64,000 nucleotides of DNA from DATJZH01 sp052146815. Its GTDB lineage: Bacteria > Actinomycetota > Actinomycetes > Streptosporangiales > Streptosporangiaceae. Where the stretch lies: contig JBKQMG010000210.1 of the NCBI GenBank assembly GCA_052146815.1, forward strand, positions 1 to 64,000, written 5' to 3'. Positions 50,935 to 59,299 of this stretch are shown piece by piece. The stretch's first letter is position 1, and the number at the start of each line of letters is the position of its first letter. The position numbers and the translations under genes are program-made. The notes beneath the pieces were generated by a model. The model saw only the letters and a list, made by a program, of their open reading frames with translations, did no database searches and was not told the origin of the DNA.

Positions 50935-50957
50935 CGCGGGAAGTCATCGAGCGGCAC
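50779..50957 (-). pseudogene. ACC deaminase / D-cysteine desulfhydrase relic with the middle deleted
   Basis: A strong site (AAGGAGG) and GTG 50957 start PLDDFPRYPLMFGPGPVHPL DRLS, the N terminus of 1-aminocyclopropane-1-carboxylate deaminase-type PLP enzymes. A one-base shift then gives ELGGARIWAKREDC, the next expected segment, joined directly to LYAHVGGQPALNAYSALFR and a stop (50779). The last piece is the normal C terminus of the same family. Around 280 residues with the PLP lysine are missing between them. It is only 12 bases downstream of lysA on the same strand. Confidence 0.65.
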
Positions 50958-50968
50958 GAGGGACCTCC

Positions 50969-52435
50969 TTAGCCGGCGTCCAGGCTGAGCAGGTCCTCGG
51001 TCGTCTCCCGGCGCAGCAGGACCCGGGCGGTGCCGTCCCTGACCGCGACGACGCCGGGGCGCGGGACATGGTTGTAATTGCTGGCCATCGACCGGCAGTA
51101 GGCGCCGGTCGCGGCCACCGCGAGCAGATCGCCCGGGGCCACGTCGCCGGGCAGCCAGGCGTTGCGCACGACGATGTCGCCGCTCTCGCAGTGACGGCCG
51201 ACCAGCCGGGAGAGCATGAGCGGCGCCCTGGATTCCCTCGAGGCGAGCACGACGGTGTAATCAGCGTCGTAGAGAGCGGTCCGGATGTTGTCGCTCATCC
51301 CGCCGTCCACGCTGACATAGGTGCGCAGCCCGTCCACGTTCTTGACCGTACCCACCGCGTAGAGAGTCACGGTGCCGGGCCCGGCGATCGCGCGGCCGGG
51401 CTCGACGGTCAGCCGCGGCAGCGGCAGTCCCGCCAGGCGGCACTGGGTGGCCATGATGTCCCGCAGGCTGCTGGCGATCACCTTGACGTCGGCCGGGTCG
51501 TCACCCGCGGTGTAGGCGATGCCGAAACCACCGCCGAGGTTCAGCTCGCTGATGCTGATGCCGTGCTGGTCGCGGATCCGGACCGCGAGCTCGAGCACCC
51601 GGTGCGCCGCGACGTCAAAACCGGCCGTGTCGTAGATCTGCGAGCCGATGTGCGAATGCAGGCCCGCCAGCTCGAGCGACGGGCTGGCGAGCACCCGGCG
51701 GACCGCCTCGTCCGCGGCGCCCGACCCGAGGGAGAACCCGAACTTCTGGTCGTCATGCGCGGTGGCGACGAACTCGTGCGCGGCCGCCTCAACGCCGGTG
51801 GTGACCCGGACGAGAACCCGCGGCCGCTTCCCCGCGCTGCGCCCTTGCCCGCTGCGCCCGTCCCCGCTGCGCCCGTCCCCGCTGCGCCCGTCCTTGCTCC
51901 GGCCGTTCGTGCTGCGGGCCGCGATGGCGGCCAGGCGGCTGATCTCCTCCAGCGAGTCCACGACGATATGCCCGACGCCGACCGACACGGCCCGCTCAAG
52001 CTCTGAGAGGAGCTTGTTGCTGCCGTGCAGGGTGATCATTTCCGGCGGCACGCCTGCCTGCAGCGCGACCTCGAGCTCACCGCCGGTGCAGACATCGACG
52101 CCGAGGCCCTCCTCACTCACCCAGCGCAGCACCCCGCGGCAGCAGAACGCCTTCGCCGCGTAGAACACGCTGGTATCCGAGCCGAAAGCGTCATGGAAAT
52201 CGCGGCACCGGCCGCGGAAATCGTCCTCGTCCAGAGCGAAGAGCGGTGTGCCGAAGTCGTGGGCGAGCTCGCGCACGTCTATCCCGCCCAGCTCGAGCGC
52301 GCCGCGCACCCGCCGCGCCGTCCGCGGCCAGATGGCCGGATCGAGCGCATTCGCATCCGCCGGCGGCTGCGGCGGACGCTCGGGCGGCTCCATATCGGCA
52401 TGCCGGGGGCCTGCCGGATGGGCGATTCGGCTCAT
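50969..52435 (-). CDS. lysA: Diaminopimelate decarboxylase
   Basis: A protein of 488 residues from ATG 52435 with GGGAG upstream. Alanine-racemase-like barrel with PLP Lys in TSVFYAAKAFCCRGVLRWVS, then VDVCTGGELEVALQAGVPPE, GLHSHIGSQIYDTAGFDVAA, ELNLGGGFGIAYTAGDDPAD and VEPGRAIAGPGTVTLYAVGT; the C-terminal domain has YVSVDGGMSDNIRTALYDAD and GRHCESGDIVVRNAWLPGDV with the active-site Cys-Glu. It makes lysine from meso-diaminopimelate. A five-times repeated D-G-R-S-G unit at about residues 177-201 is an insertion not seen in the family. Confidence 0.95.
   Translation of the reverse strand: MSRIAHPAGPRHADMEPPERPPQPPADANALDPAIWPRTARRVRGALELGGIDVRELAHDFGTPLFALDEDDFRGRCRDFHDAFGSDTSVFYAAKAFCCRGVLRWVSEEGLGVDVCTGGELEVALQAGVPPEMITLHGSNKLLSELERAVSVGVGHIVVDSLEEISRLAAIAARSTNGRSKDGRSGDGRSGDGRSGQGRSAGKRPRVLVRVTTGVEAAAHEFVATAHDDQKFGFSLGSGAADEAVRRVLASPSLELAGLHSHIGSQIYDTAGFDVAAHRVLELAVRIRDQHGISISELNLGGGFGIAYTAGDDPADVKVIASSLRDIMATQCRLAGLPLPRLTVEPGRAIAGPGTVTLYAVGTVKNVDGLRTYVSVDGGMSDNIRTALYDADYTVVLASRESRAPLMLSRLVGRHCESGDIVVRNAWLPGDVAPGDLLAVAATGAYCRSMASNYNHVPRPGVVAVRDGTARVLLRRETTEDLLSLDAG
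51846..51905. repeat. 15-bp tandem repeat inside lysA
   Basis: Four consecutive copies of a 15-base unit (tccccgctgcgcccg and close variants) at 51846-51860, 51861-51875, 51876-51890 and 51891-51905, with a degenerate fifth beyond. They encode five Gly-Arg-Ser-containing pentapeptides in frame. Confidence 0.9.
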
Positions 52436-52578
52436 GACACTCCCTGGTTGCTCGCCGGGAAAGATCCTAGCCTGCACCCGGCCCGCGCTCTGCGTGGCGA
52501 GCTGCCCGGCAGGGTGGCGCACGCGGCTGTCAGAGGAGATGATCGACAGCGCACCCTGAATCGGGTCCCGGAGGGCAG

Positions 52579-53934
52579 ATGGACGCCGGAGCGGACGTCG
52601 TCGTGGTGGGGGCAGGCCTGGCCGGGCTGACCGCCGCCCGCGATCTGACCTCGGCCGGCCGGTCGGTCATCGTGCTGGAGGCCAGGGACCGGGTCGGCGG
52701 CCGCGTCGTCAGCCGGCCGATCGGCGACGGCAAGACCGTCGAGATGGGCGGCCAGTGGACTGGTCCCACCCAGAACCGCATCCAGGGGCTGGCTGCCGAG
52801 CTCGGGGTGGGCACCTTTCCGACCTATGATCTTGGCGCCAGGGTGCTGCACTTCAACGGCAAGCGCGGCACTTACACCGGAACGATCCCGCGCATCAACC
52901 CGCTCGTCCTCGCCGACATCGGGCGGGCCCAGCTCCGGCTGGAGTCGCTGGCCCGCCGGGTGCCGGCCGACGCGCCGTGGACGGCCGCGCGGGCCCAGGT
53001 GTGGGACGGGCAGACGTTCGAGTCCTGGATCCGCCGCAACGCCGCGACCGGCTCGGCTCGGGCGCTGCTGGCACTCGGCACGGAGGCGGTCTTCGCCTGC
53101 GAGCCCGGTGACGTCTCGCTGCTGCACGTGCTGTTCTACTCCCATTCGGGCGGCTCCTTCCAGCGGCTGATCGACACCTCAGGGGGCGCCCAGCAGGACC
53201 GGTTCACCGGCGGCTCGCATCTCATCGCCGAGCGCATCGCCACCCGGCTCGGCGATCAGGTCGTGCGGCTGAGCCAGCCGGTGAGCGGCATCGTCTGCCG
53301 CGGCGGCACGGTCACCGCGGTGACACCGGGCGGGAAGTTCACCGGCGCCCGCGTCGTCGTCTCGGCTCCGCCCCTGCTGGCCGGCCGGATCGACTATGAG
53401 CCGGCCCTGCCGCATGCACGCGACCAGCTCACCCACCGCACTCCGCTCGGGTCGGTCATCAAGTGCCAGGTCCTCTACGACGAGCCGTTCTGGCGGGCGG
53501 CGGGACTGAGCGGCCAGGCCACGGGCGATGGCGAGGGCTCCCGGGTCGTATTCGACAACTCACCGCCGGACGGCTCGCCGGGCATCCTGCTGGCCTTCCT
53601 CGAAGGAGACGAGGCGCGCAGGCTCAGCCAGGTGAGCGAGCCAGAGCGGCGCGGCGCCGTGCTCCGCTCGCTCGTGCGGTATTTCGGGCCGAGGGCCGCC
53701 CGGCCTGCCGGTTACCTTGAGCTGGACTGGCAGCAGGAGCGGTGGAGCGGCGGCTGCTACGGGACCCTGTTCGGCCCCAATGTGTGGACTCGTTTCGGGC
53801 ATACGCTGCGCACGCCGGTCGGCCCGATCCACTGGGCCGGCACTGAGACCGCGACGACCTGGTCGGGCTACATGGACGGCGCCGTGCAATCCGGCCAGCG
53901 CGCCGCCGTCGAGGTCCTGGCCAGCCTGGCCTGA
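52579..53934 (+). CDS. Flavin monoamine oxidase
   Basis: A protein of 451 residues with GGAGGGCAG before ATG 52579. FAD-binding VVVVGAGLAGLTAARDLTSA, then VIVLEARDRVGGRVVS, VEMGGQWTGPTQNRIQGLAA, and C-terminal WSGGCYGTLFGPNVWTRFG with GPIHWAGTETATTWSGYMDG, AVQSGQRAAVEVL. The Cys at the flavin in CYG is at the position of the covalent FAD link in mammalian MAO. It oxidises a primary or secondary amine (putrescine-like or aromatic) with oxygen to an aldehyde, ammonia and hydrogen peroxide. It is divergent from lysA. The substrate cannot be fixed. Confidence 0.92.
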   Translation: MDAGADVVVVGAGLAGLTAARDLTSAGRSVIVLEARDRVGGRVVSRPIGDGKTVEMGGQWTGPTQNRIQGLAAELGVGTFPTYDLGARVLHFNGKRGTYTGTIPRINPLVLADIGRAQLRLESLARRVPADAPWTAARAQVWDGQTFESWIRRNAATGSARALLALGTEAVFACEPGDVSLLHVLFYSHSGGSFQRLIDTSGGAQQDRFTGGSHLIAERIATRLGDQVVRLSQPVSGIVCRGGTVTAVTPGGKFTGARVVVSAPPLLAGRIDYEPALPHARDQLTHRTPLGSVIKCQVLYDEPFWRAAGLSGQATGDGEGSRVVFDNSPPDGSPGILLAFLEGDEARRLSQVSEPERRGAVLRSLVRYFGPRAARPAGYLELDWQQERWSGGCYGTLFGPNVWTRFGHTLRTPVGPIHWAGTETATTWSGYMDGAVQSGQRAAVEVLASLA

Positions 53935-54202
53935 GAGCAGATCGGCAATATCTCGGGTGCTAGTCCTGTCTGAACGCCGCGCCCGGCCTGATCCAGGGAG
54001 CAATCTATCCGACCGGCGCGCTCGGCCGAATACCCTGAGGAACCGCGACCGGGATGAGCCCGCCCCGGAAGCTGACGGCGCACCCCACGGACCGCGTCCA
54101 AGGCCGGGCGGCGCCAGGCTGACCGCACCGAACGCCTCCGGTGCCAGCCAGCCGAAGGCCCGCGGTGCCAGGACTGACCGCCAGCGACCGAAGCAGGAAG
54201 CC

Positions 54203-54460
54203 ATGAGCCAGCCACCTATCCCGCCATTCGATTACACGAACCTGAGCCCGAGACCGGCGGGCTCCGTCTACCGTGCCGCGGCGACGGTGCTGCCGGGCGT
54301 GCGCAGGGTGCAGGCGCAGATCGTCCCGTGTGCGCGGGCCTGGCAGCGCGCTAACCAGGCCGCGCTCAGCGGCAGCGGGCCGGTGTGGGTGGCACTCGGC
54401 GACTCCATGACCTGGCGGCTGTCTTCGCCGCGGCAGTCGCCATGCGCCCGGACGCCACGG
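54203..54460 (+). pseudogene. SGNH hydrolase relic: N terminus and a trace of the C terminus
   Basis: From ATG 54203 the sequence reads SQPPIPPFDYTNLSPRPAGS, VYRAAATVLPGVRRVQAQIV and SGPVWVALGDSMT, the start of an SGNH/GDSL esterase up to the block I Ser at about 54405. Directly after it the expected next 150 residues are absent. In a neighbouring frame AAVFAAAVAMRPDATG, which resembles the last helix of such enzymes, follows immediately. Block III and block V (Asn, Asp-His) are missing. The open frame upstream of 54203 is not meaningful. The gene appears to have collapsed by internal deletion. Confidence 0.55.
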
Positions 54461-54543
54461 GATCCGGGGCCTCCGGCTCGCCGATCTCGATCGGTAGGCG
54501 GCCAGATCACCCGGCGGCCCGGCGCTCACCCGGCGGCCGGGGC

Positions 54544-55980
54544 TCACCCGTCAGCCGCTGACGGGACCGGAAGAGCGGCCACTGCGGGCCCGGGCGAGCG
54601 GAGCAGGACGGCGGCGGCCGCTCCGGCCAGCGCCACCAGCGAGATGACGATCCACGCGTGCCGGAACGCCGTCAGCCGGCCGGCCGAGGTGTGCGGCGAG
54701 CCGAGCACCGCGATGAGGACGGCCACGCCGACCGCGAAACCCACCTGGCGGAGCATGTTGACCACCCCGGAGCCGGTCGCGAACGAGGGCGGCGGCAGTG
54801 ACGCGGCCGCCGTCGACAGCAGGGTAGGCAGCGTGAGGCCAACACCGATGCCGGTCAGCAGCATGCCGCCCAGCACGTCGGCGTAATCCGGCGTCAGCCG
54901 CACCGACAGCACCCACCACAAGATGCCGGCGGCGAAGGCGGTCGAGCCGAGCGCGATCACCGCGCCAGGACCGAACCGGGCGATCAGCCGTCCTGTCACC
55001 AGGAACGACATCACCGGCACCATCACCGGGCCGGGCGCGATGGCCAGGCCTGAGCGCAGCGCCGACCAGCCCCAGTCGTCCTGCATCCACAGCACGATCG
55101 ACAGCAGCATCGCCCCGAAGGACACCGAGAACAGCAGGGTCACCACCGAGGCGCCGGAGAACGCGCGCACCCGGAACAGGCCCGGGTCAATCAGCGGGTT
55201 CCGGTGCCGGGCGCAGCGCACGGCGAACAGGCTCAGCGCAGCCGCCGACACGGCCAGCACGGTGATCGTGGCCACCGAGGCCCAGCCCCAGTCACCGCCC
55301 TTCACCAGGCCGAGGGTGAGCCCGGCGACGCCTGCAGTGACCAGCAGGGCCGCGATGGTGTCGGGCCGCGGCCCCGGATGACCGGGCACTTCGGGCAGCC
55401 GCAGCCAGCCGAACGCCAGCGCGGCCAGGCCGATCGGCACGTTCACGAAGAACACCCAGCGCCAGCTGACGGCGACCAGCAGGCCGCCAGCCACCGGGCC
55501 GAGCGCGGCAGCCATGCCGCCGGTCGCGGTCCAGGCCCGCACCGCGCCGCCGCGGCGCTGCGCCGGGTAGGACGCCAGCACCAGTCCCAGGGAGGTGGGC
55601 GTGAGCAGGGCGGCCCCGGCCGCCTGCACGAGCCGGAACGCCACCAGCATCGGAACGCTGGTCGCGGCGCCGCAGGCCGCCGAGGCGGCGGTGAAGATGG
55701 CGACGCCCAGCAGGAAGCCGGACTTGCGGGAATGCCGGTCGGCCAGGCGCCCGGCCAGCACCAGCAGTGAGGCATAGACGATCGCGTAGCCGTTCAGCGC
55801 CCAGGACAGGTCACCCAGGTTCGGCTCGCCGAGCTCGGCGGCGATCTGCGGCAGGGCCACATTCACGATGAACAGGTCCAGGCTGGCCATCACCACCCCG
55901 GCACACACGATCAGGAGCACCTGACGCGGCTGCGTCTCGGTGCGGACCTGAGCCGACCGGCCCTGACTTAGTGAAGGCAT
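54544..55980 (-). CDS. DHA2-family MFS drug exporter
   Basis: A protein of 478 residues with about 14 hydrophobic helices. Motifs: VLLIVCAGVVMASLDLFIVN with VALPQIAAELG (helix 1 motif D1), WALNGYAIVYASLLVLAGRL with ADRHSRKSGFLLG (motif A), RLVQAAGAALLTPTSLGLVL (motif B), and GGMAAALGPVAGGLLVAVSW with RWVFFVNVPIG (motif C). This pattern is typical of proton-driven exporters of the EmrB/QacA type. It begins 46 bases from the divergent HxlR gene. An operator between them suggests drug-responsive control. Confidence 0.93.
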   Translation of the reverse strand: MPSLSQGRSAQVRTETQPRQVLLIVCAGVVMASLDLFIVNVALPQIAAELGEPNLGDLSWALNGYAIVYASLLVLAGRLADRHSRKSGFLLGVAIFTAASAACGAATSVPMLVAFRLVQAAGAALLTPTSLGLVLASYPAQRRGGAVRAWTATGGMAAALGPVAGGLLVAVSWRWVFFVNVPIGLAALAFGWLRLPEVPGHPGPRPDTIAALLVTAGVAGLTLGLVKGGDWGWASVATITVLAVSAAALSLFAVRCARHRNPLIDPGLFRVRAFSGASVVTLLFSVSFGAMLLSIVLWMQDDWGWSALRSGLAIAPGPVMVPVMSFLVTGRLIARFGPGAVIALGSTAFAAGILWWVLSVRLTPDYADVLGGMLLTGIGVGLTLPTLLSTAAASLPPPSFATGSGVVNMLRQVGFAVGVAVLIAVLGSPHTSAGRLTAFRHAWIVISLVALAGAAAAVLLRSPGPAVAALPVPSAADG

Positions 55981-55998
55981 AGTCAGACTTTAGCGAGT

Positions 55999-56020
55999 TG
56001 ACTTAGGATTTTACAAGTCA
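55999..56020. promoter_or_regulatory. HxlR-type inverted repeat between exporter and regulator genes
   Basis: TGACTT (55999-56004) and its exact complement AAGTCA (56015-56020) flank a ten-base A/T-rich spacer. It is centred between the two divergent starts (55980 and 56027). HxlR-family dimers bind such widely spaced repeats. Related GACTT motifs occur at 55986-55990 and 56031-56035. Confidence 0.55.
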
Positions 56021-56026
56021 GCTAGA

Positions 56027-56599
56027 GTGAGACTTGTGGATCACACTGTGCAGCTGACCGGGCGGCTCGCGCCGCGGGAGAACTGGTCGGCGGACCGCTG
56101 CTCGATCAGGAGTGCCCTGGCCGTCGCCGGCAACGCCACGGCCCTGCTGATCCTGCGCGAGGCGTTCTACGGCACCAGCCGCTTCGACGACTTCGCCGAG
56201 CGGGTGGGCATCAGCGAGCCGGTGGCCGCAGCCAGGCTGCGTGATCTCGTCGAGCACGGCCTGCTCGAGCGCCAGCCCTACCGTGAGGCCGGCCAGCGAA
56301 CCCGGATGGGCTACCGGCTGACCGACAAGGGCGCAGAGCTCCTTCCGGCCCTCGTCGCGCTCATGCAGTGGGGCGACCGATGGCTAGCGCCCGGCGGGCC
56401 GCCGGTCGTGCTGCGCCACCGGGACTGCGGCGAGACCGTGCAGGCCCGCCTCACCTGCGACGCCGGACATCAGCCGCCGGTCTCGGAGCTGGAGCTGACC
56501 GTCGGCCCGGGCGCCGCCCGCGCGGACCGCGATTCGGGCGGACCGGTAGCCATAGCACAACGCGGGCAGGCCGTTAAGCCGGCCCGCGATCAAGCCTGA
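56027..56599 (+). CDS. HxlR-family transcriptional regulator
   Basis: A protein of 190 residues; GTG 56027 or GTG 56036 starts it. The N-terminal Cys and winged-helix region are NWSADRCSIRSALAVAGNAT, ALLILREAFYGTSRFDDFAE, RVGISEPVAAARLRDLVEHG and LLERQPYREAGQRTRMGYRL, then TDKGAELLPALVALMQWGDR. The single conserved Cys in DRCSI is the redox/electrophile sensor site of several members. The C terminus (RHRDCGETVQARLTCDAGHQ) is a zinc-ribbon-like Cys-containing tail. It is divergent from the DHA2 exporter, its probable target. Confidence 0.92.
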   Translation: MRLVDHTVQLTGRLAPRENWSADRCSIRSALAVAGNATALLILREAFYGTSRFDDFAERVGISEPVAAARLRDLVEHGLLERQPYREAGQRTRMGYRLTDKGAELLPALVALMQWGDRWLAPGGPPVVLRHRDCGETVQARLTCDAGHQPPVSELELTVGPGAARADRDSGGPVAIAQRGQAVKPARDQA

Positions 56600-56718
56600 C
56601 CGGATGCCGGCGGCCGGGCCGGCCGCCCGCCAAACGCAAACCAGGGCTGACCGCGCACCGCGGCGGTAGGCTTCCCGTGCTCGCGCAGCACCGTGCCGCG
56701 CCTGCCCAGGGAGAGTCC

Positions 56719-57591
56719 ATGCCCCTCTTCTCAAACCGGCCGGCCGGCGACAGCTCCAGCTGGGAGCCGCAGGCCGCGGACACCAGGCTCGCGCAGACCG
56801 CCGGGGCCAGCCCGGCAGGCGTCTTCACCTCTGACCTGTCGGTCTCGGAGTACGTGCTGCTGGGCGAGGCGGGATTCGAGCCGCTCGGCTTCGTGGTCGG
56901 CTCATCCATCTATCACGTCGGCCTGCAGGTCGGCCGCTGGTCGCAGAACCAGGAACTTCAGGTCCTGACCCAGGCGATGTATAACGCGCGGGAACTGGCA
57001 ATCGCCCGGATGCGGGCCGAGGCTGATCACCTCGGCGCCGACGGCATCGTCGGCGTCCAGCTGCGGATGCAGATGTACGTGTGGGGTCAGGACGTCCTGG
57101 AGTTCATCGCCACGGGCACGGCCGTGCGGGCCATGAGCGACGGCAGCGGCCCCGGCGGCAGCAGCCCCGGCGCGCACCGGGCACCGGACGGCCGCGCGTT
57201 CACCTCTGACCTGTCCGCCCAGGACTTCTTCCGGCTGCTGGCCGCCGGCGCGGTGCCCGTCGCCTTCGTGCTCGGCACGTGCGTCTACCACATCGCCCAC
57301 CAGTCGATGATGCAGACGCTGCGCCAGACCGGCCAGAACCAGGAAATGATCCAGTTCACCCAGGGCATCTACGAGGCGCGGGAACTTGCCCTCGCGCGGA
57401 TGCAGTCCGAAGCCGAGCAGGCCCGGTCCTCGGGCATCGTCGGGGTCAACGTGGCGGTCTCCAATCACGTCTGGGGCGAGCACGCGACGGAGTTCCTGGC
57501 CACCGGCACGGCCATCCGGCGCCTCTCGGAAGAGCACCGCCTGCCGCAGACCTCGCCCAAGCCCACCTTCACTCTCGGCCTGGATGTCTGA
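56719..57591 (+). CDS. Protein with two YbjQ-like heavy-metal-binding domains
   Basis: A protein of 290 residues from ATG 56719, preceded by AGGGAGA. Two similar domains follow a short linker. Domain 1 (about 40-135) starts VFTSDLSVSEYVLLGEAGFE, has SSIYHVGLQVGRWSQNQELQ and AMYNARELAIARMRAEADHL and ends QDVLEFIATGTAVR. Domain 2 (about 165-270) starts AFTSDLSAQDFFRLLAAGAV, has TCVYHIAHQSMMQTLRQTGQ and GIYEARELALARMQSEAEQA and ends EHATEFLATGTAIR. Single-domain YbjQ proteins form pentamers. Metal binding is a domain label and not shown here. There are no transmembrane helices. Confidence 0.8.
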   Translation: MPLFSNRPAGDSSSWEPQAADTRLAQTAGASPAGVFTSDLSVSEYVLLGEAGFEPLGFVVGSSIYHVGLQVGRWSQNQELQVLTQAMYNARELAIARMRAEADHLGADGIVGVQLRMQMYVWGQDVLEFIATGTAVRAMSDGSGPGGSSPGAHRAPDGRAFTSDLSAQDFFRLLAAGAVPVAFVLGTCVYHIAHQSMMQTLRQTGQNQEMIQFTQGIYEARELALARMQSEAEQARSSGIVGVNVAVSNHVWGEHATEFLATGTAIRRLSEEHRLPQTSPKPTFTLGLDV

Positions 57592-57660
57592 AGTGGCCGG
57601 CCGGAACCGCATCCGCTGGGCGGCCCGGTCCTGCGCGCTCGCGAATAACCCCGGGGTCTG

Positions 57661-59229
57661 CTAGCCCGATGCTCCGCGCTGGCTGCCGGGCACCGGGGGC
57701 AGCGCCCGCACCCGAGCCGGCTCCGGCTCCAGCGGCGGGGCGCCGACCGCACAGGACATCCGGCACTCCGGCCGCGCGACCGGCTGATTGCCCTCAGGAC
57801 GCAGCACGTTGTTGTCGATCAGCGCAGCCGAGAGCAGCGCGCCGAGCAGCAGCAGCCCGGCGCAGATCAGCATCGCGGTGCGAAAGCCGGAGCTGAACAG
57901 CACCGCCGAGTGATAGCTCGCCGCGCCGAGGCCCGCGGCGGCCGGCAGCCCGGCCACGGCGAGCAGGCCGGCCGCCCTCGCCACCGCGTTGTTCACCCCG
58001 CTCGCTACCCCCGCGTGCCGGACATCAGCGCTGGCCAGCACGGTCGCGGTGAGCGGGGCCACCGTCATCGTGAGGCCGAGCCCGAAGACGACCACGGCCG
58101 GCAGGACATCAGTCAGGTAGGAGGCGTGGACGCCGATGCGCGTCATCAGCAGTACGCCGACCGCGCAGGTGGCCGTGCCCGCCGCCATCAGCCAGCGCGG
58201 CCCGATCCGCTGCGCCAGCGCCCCCGCGCGCGCCGACAGCAAGAGCATCAGCACGGTCGTCGGCAGCAGCGCCGTGCCCGCCGTCAGCGCCGAGAACCCC
58301 GAGGAGACCTGCAGCTGCAGCACCAGCAGAAATATGACCCCGCTGAGCGCGGCATAGACCAGGAAGGTCACGAGGTTGACTGCGCTGAACTGACGCGAGC
58401 CGAAAACATTGAGCGGCAGCATCGGCGCGGTCTCGCTGGACGGCCGGCCGCGGCGGCGCTCCAGTCCCACGAAGGCGGCGAAGGCCGCGACCCCGATGAG
58501 GCCCGCGGCCACCGATCCGGCGATCATCGATCGCTCCGGCGCCTCGATGAGGGCGTAGGTGATCCCGGCCAGCCCCAGCGCGGCGAGCCCGGCGCCCGCC
58601 ACATCGAACTTCCCGCTGGCCGACGGGTCCCGGCTTTCCGGCACGTGCCGCGCGCTGACCGCGAGGACGACCGCCCCGAGCGGCAGGTTCAGCAGGAAAA
58701 CCCAGCGCCAGCCCGCCGTGACCACGATCCAGCCGCCGAGCAGCGGCCCTACCGCGCCGGCCACTCCGCCCAGGCCCGACCAGGTGCCCACGGCGCGCGG
58801 CCGGTCATCGGCGGCGAACGTGGCCTGGATGATGGCCAGGGAACCGGGGACCAGCAGCGCGCCGCCGATCCCCTGCAGCACCCGGGCGCCGATCAGCACG
58901 CCGATGGTCGGGGCCAGCCCGCATAGTGCGGACGCCAGGGCGAACCACGCCACGCCCACGGCGAAGACCCGGCGGCGGCCGAACCGGTCGCCCAGTGCTC
59001 CGCCAAGCAGGATCAGCCCCGCCAGCGTGAGGGTGTAGGCGGACACCGTCCACTGCAGGCCGCCGAGGGTGGCATGCAGGCTCTTGCCGATGGTCGGCAG
59101 CGCGACGTTGACGACCGTCGAGTCGAGCATCGCCATGCTCGACCCGAGCACTGTCGCGGCCAGCAGCCAGCGCGCCCTGCTCGTGCCGAGCCGGACCTCC
59201 TCGGAGGCGGCGGCGGTCGAGGAGGTCAC
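57661..59229 (-). CDS. DHA2-family MFS drug exporter
   Basis: A protein of 522 residues with about 14 helices. LAATVLGSSMAMLDSTVVNV, ALPTIGKSLHATLGGLQWTV, GGALGDRFGRRRVFAVGVAW (motif A), RVLQGIGGALLVPGSLAIIQ (motif B) and GGVAGAVGPLLGGWIVVTAG with WRWVFLLNLPLG (motif C) place it in the EmrB/QacA family. The last 50 residues are a hydrophilic Pro/Arg/Glu tail without homology to the family core. It shares only the general motifs with the exporter at 54544-55980, so it is a separate subfamily. No regulator is adjacent. Confidence 0.93.
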   Translation of the reverse strand: MTSSTAAASEEVRLGTSRARWLLAATVLGSSMAMLDSTVVNVALPTIGKSLHATLGGLQWTVSAYTLTLAGLILLGGALGDRFGRRRVFAVGVAWFALASALCGLAPTIGVLIGARVLQGIGGALLVPGSLAIIQATFAADDRPRAVGTWSGLGGVAGAVGPLLGGWIVVTAGWRWVFLLNLPLGAVVLAVSARHVPESRDPSASGKFDVAGAGLAALGLAGITYALIEAPERSMIAGSVAAGLIGVAAFAAFVGLERRRGRPSSETAPMLPLNVFGSRQFSAVNLVTFLVYAALSGVIFLLVLQLQVSSGFSALTAGTALLPTTVLMLLLSARAGALAQRIGPRWLMAAGTATCAVGVLLMTRIGVHASYLTDVLPAVVVFGLGLTMTVAPLTATVLASADVRHAGVASGVNNAVARAAGLLAVAGLPAAAGLGAASYHSAVLFSSGFRTAMLICAGLLLLGALLSAALIDNNVLRPEGNQPVARPECRMSCAVGAPPLEPEPARVRALPPVPGSQRGASG

Positions 59230-59299
59230 GTACCGATGGTCTCATAAGCCGCGAAACGCACTGGCCAGCGGCGGCAGCGCTACCCGCGGACGGCGCAGG

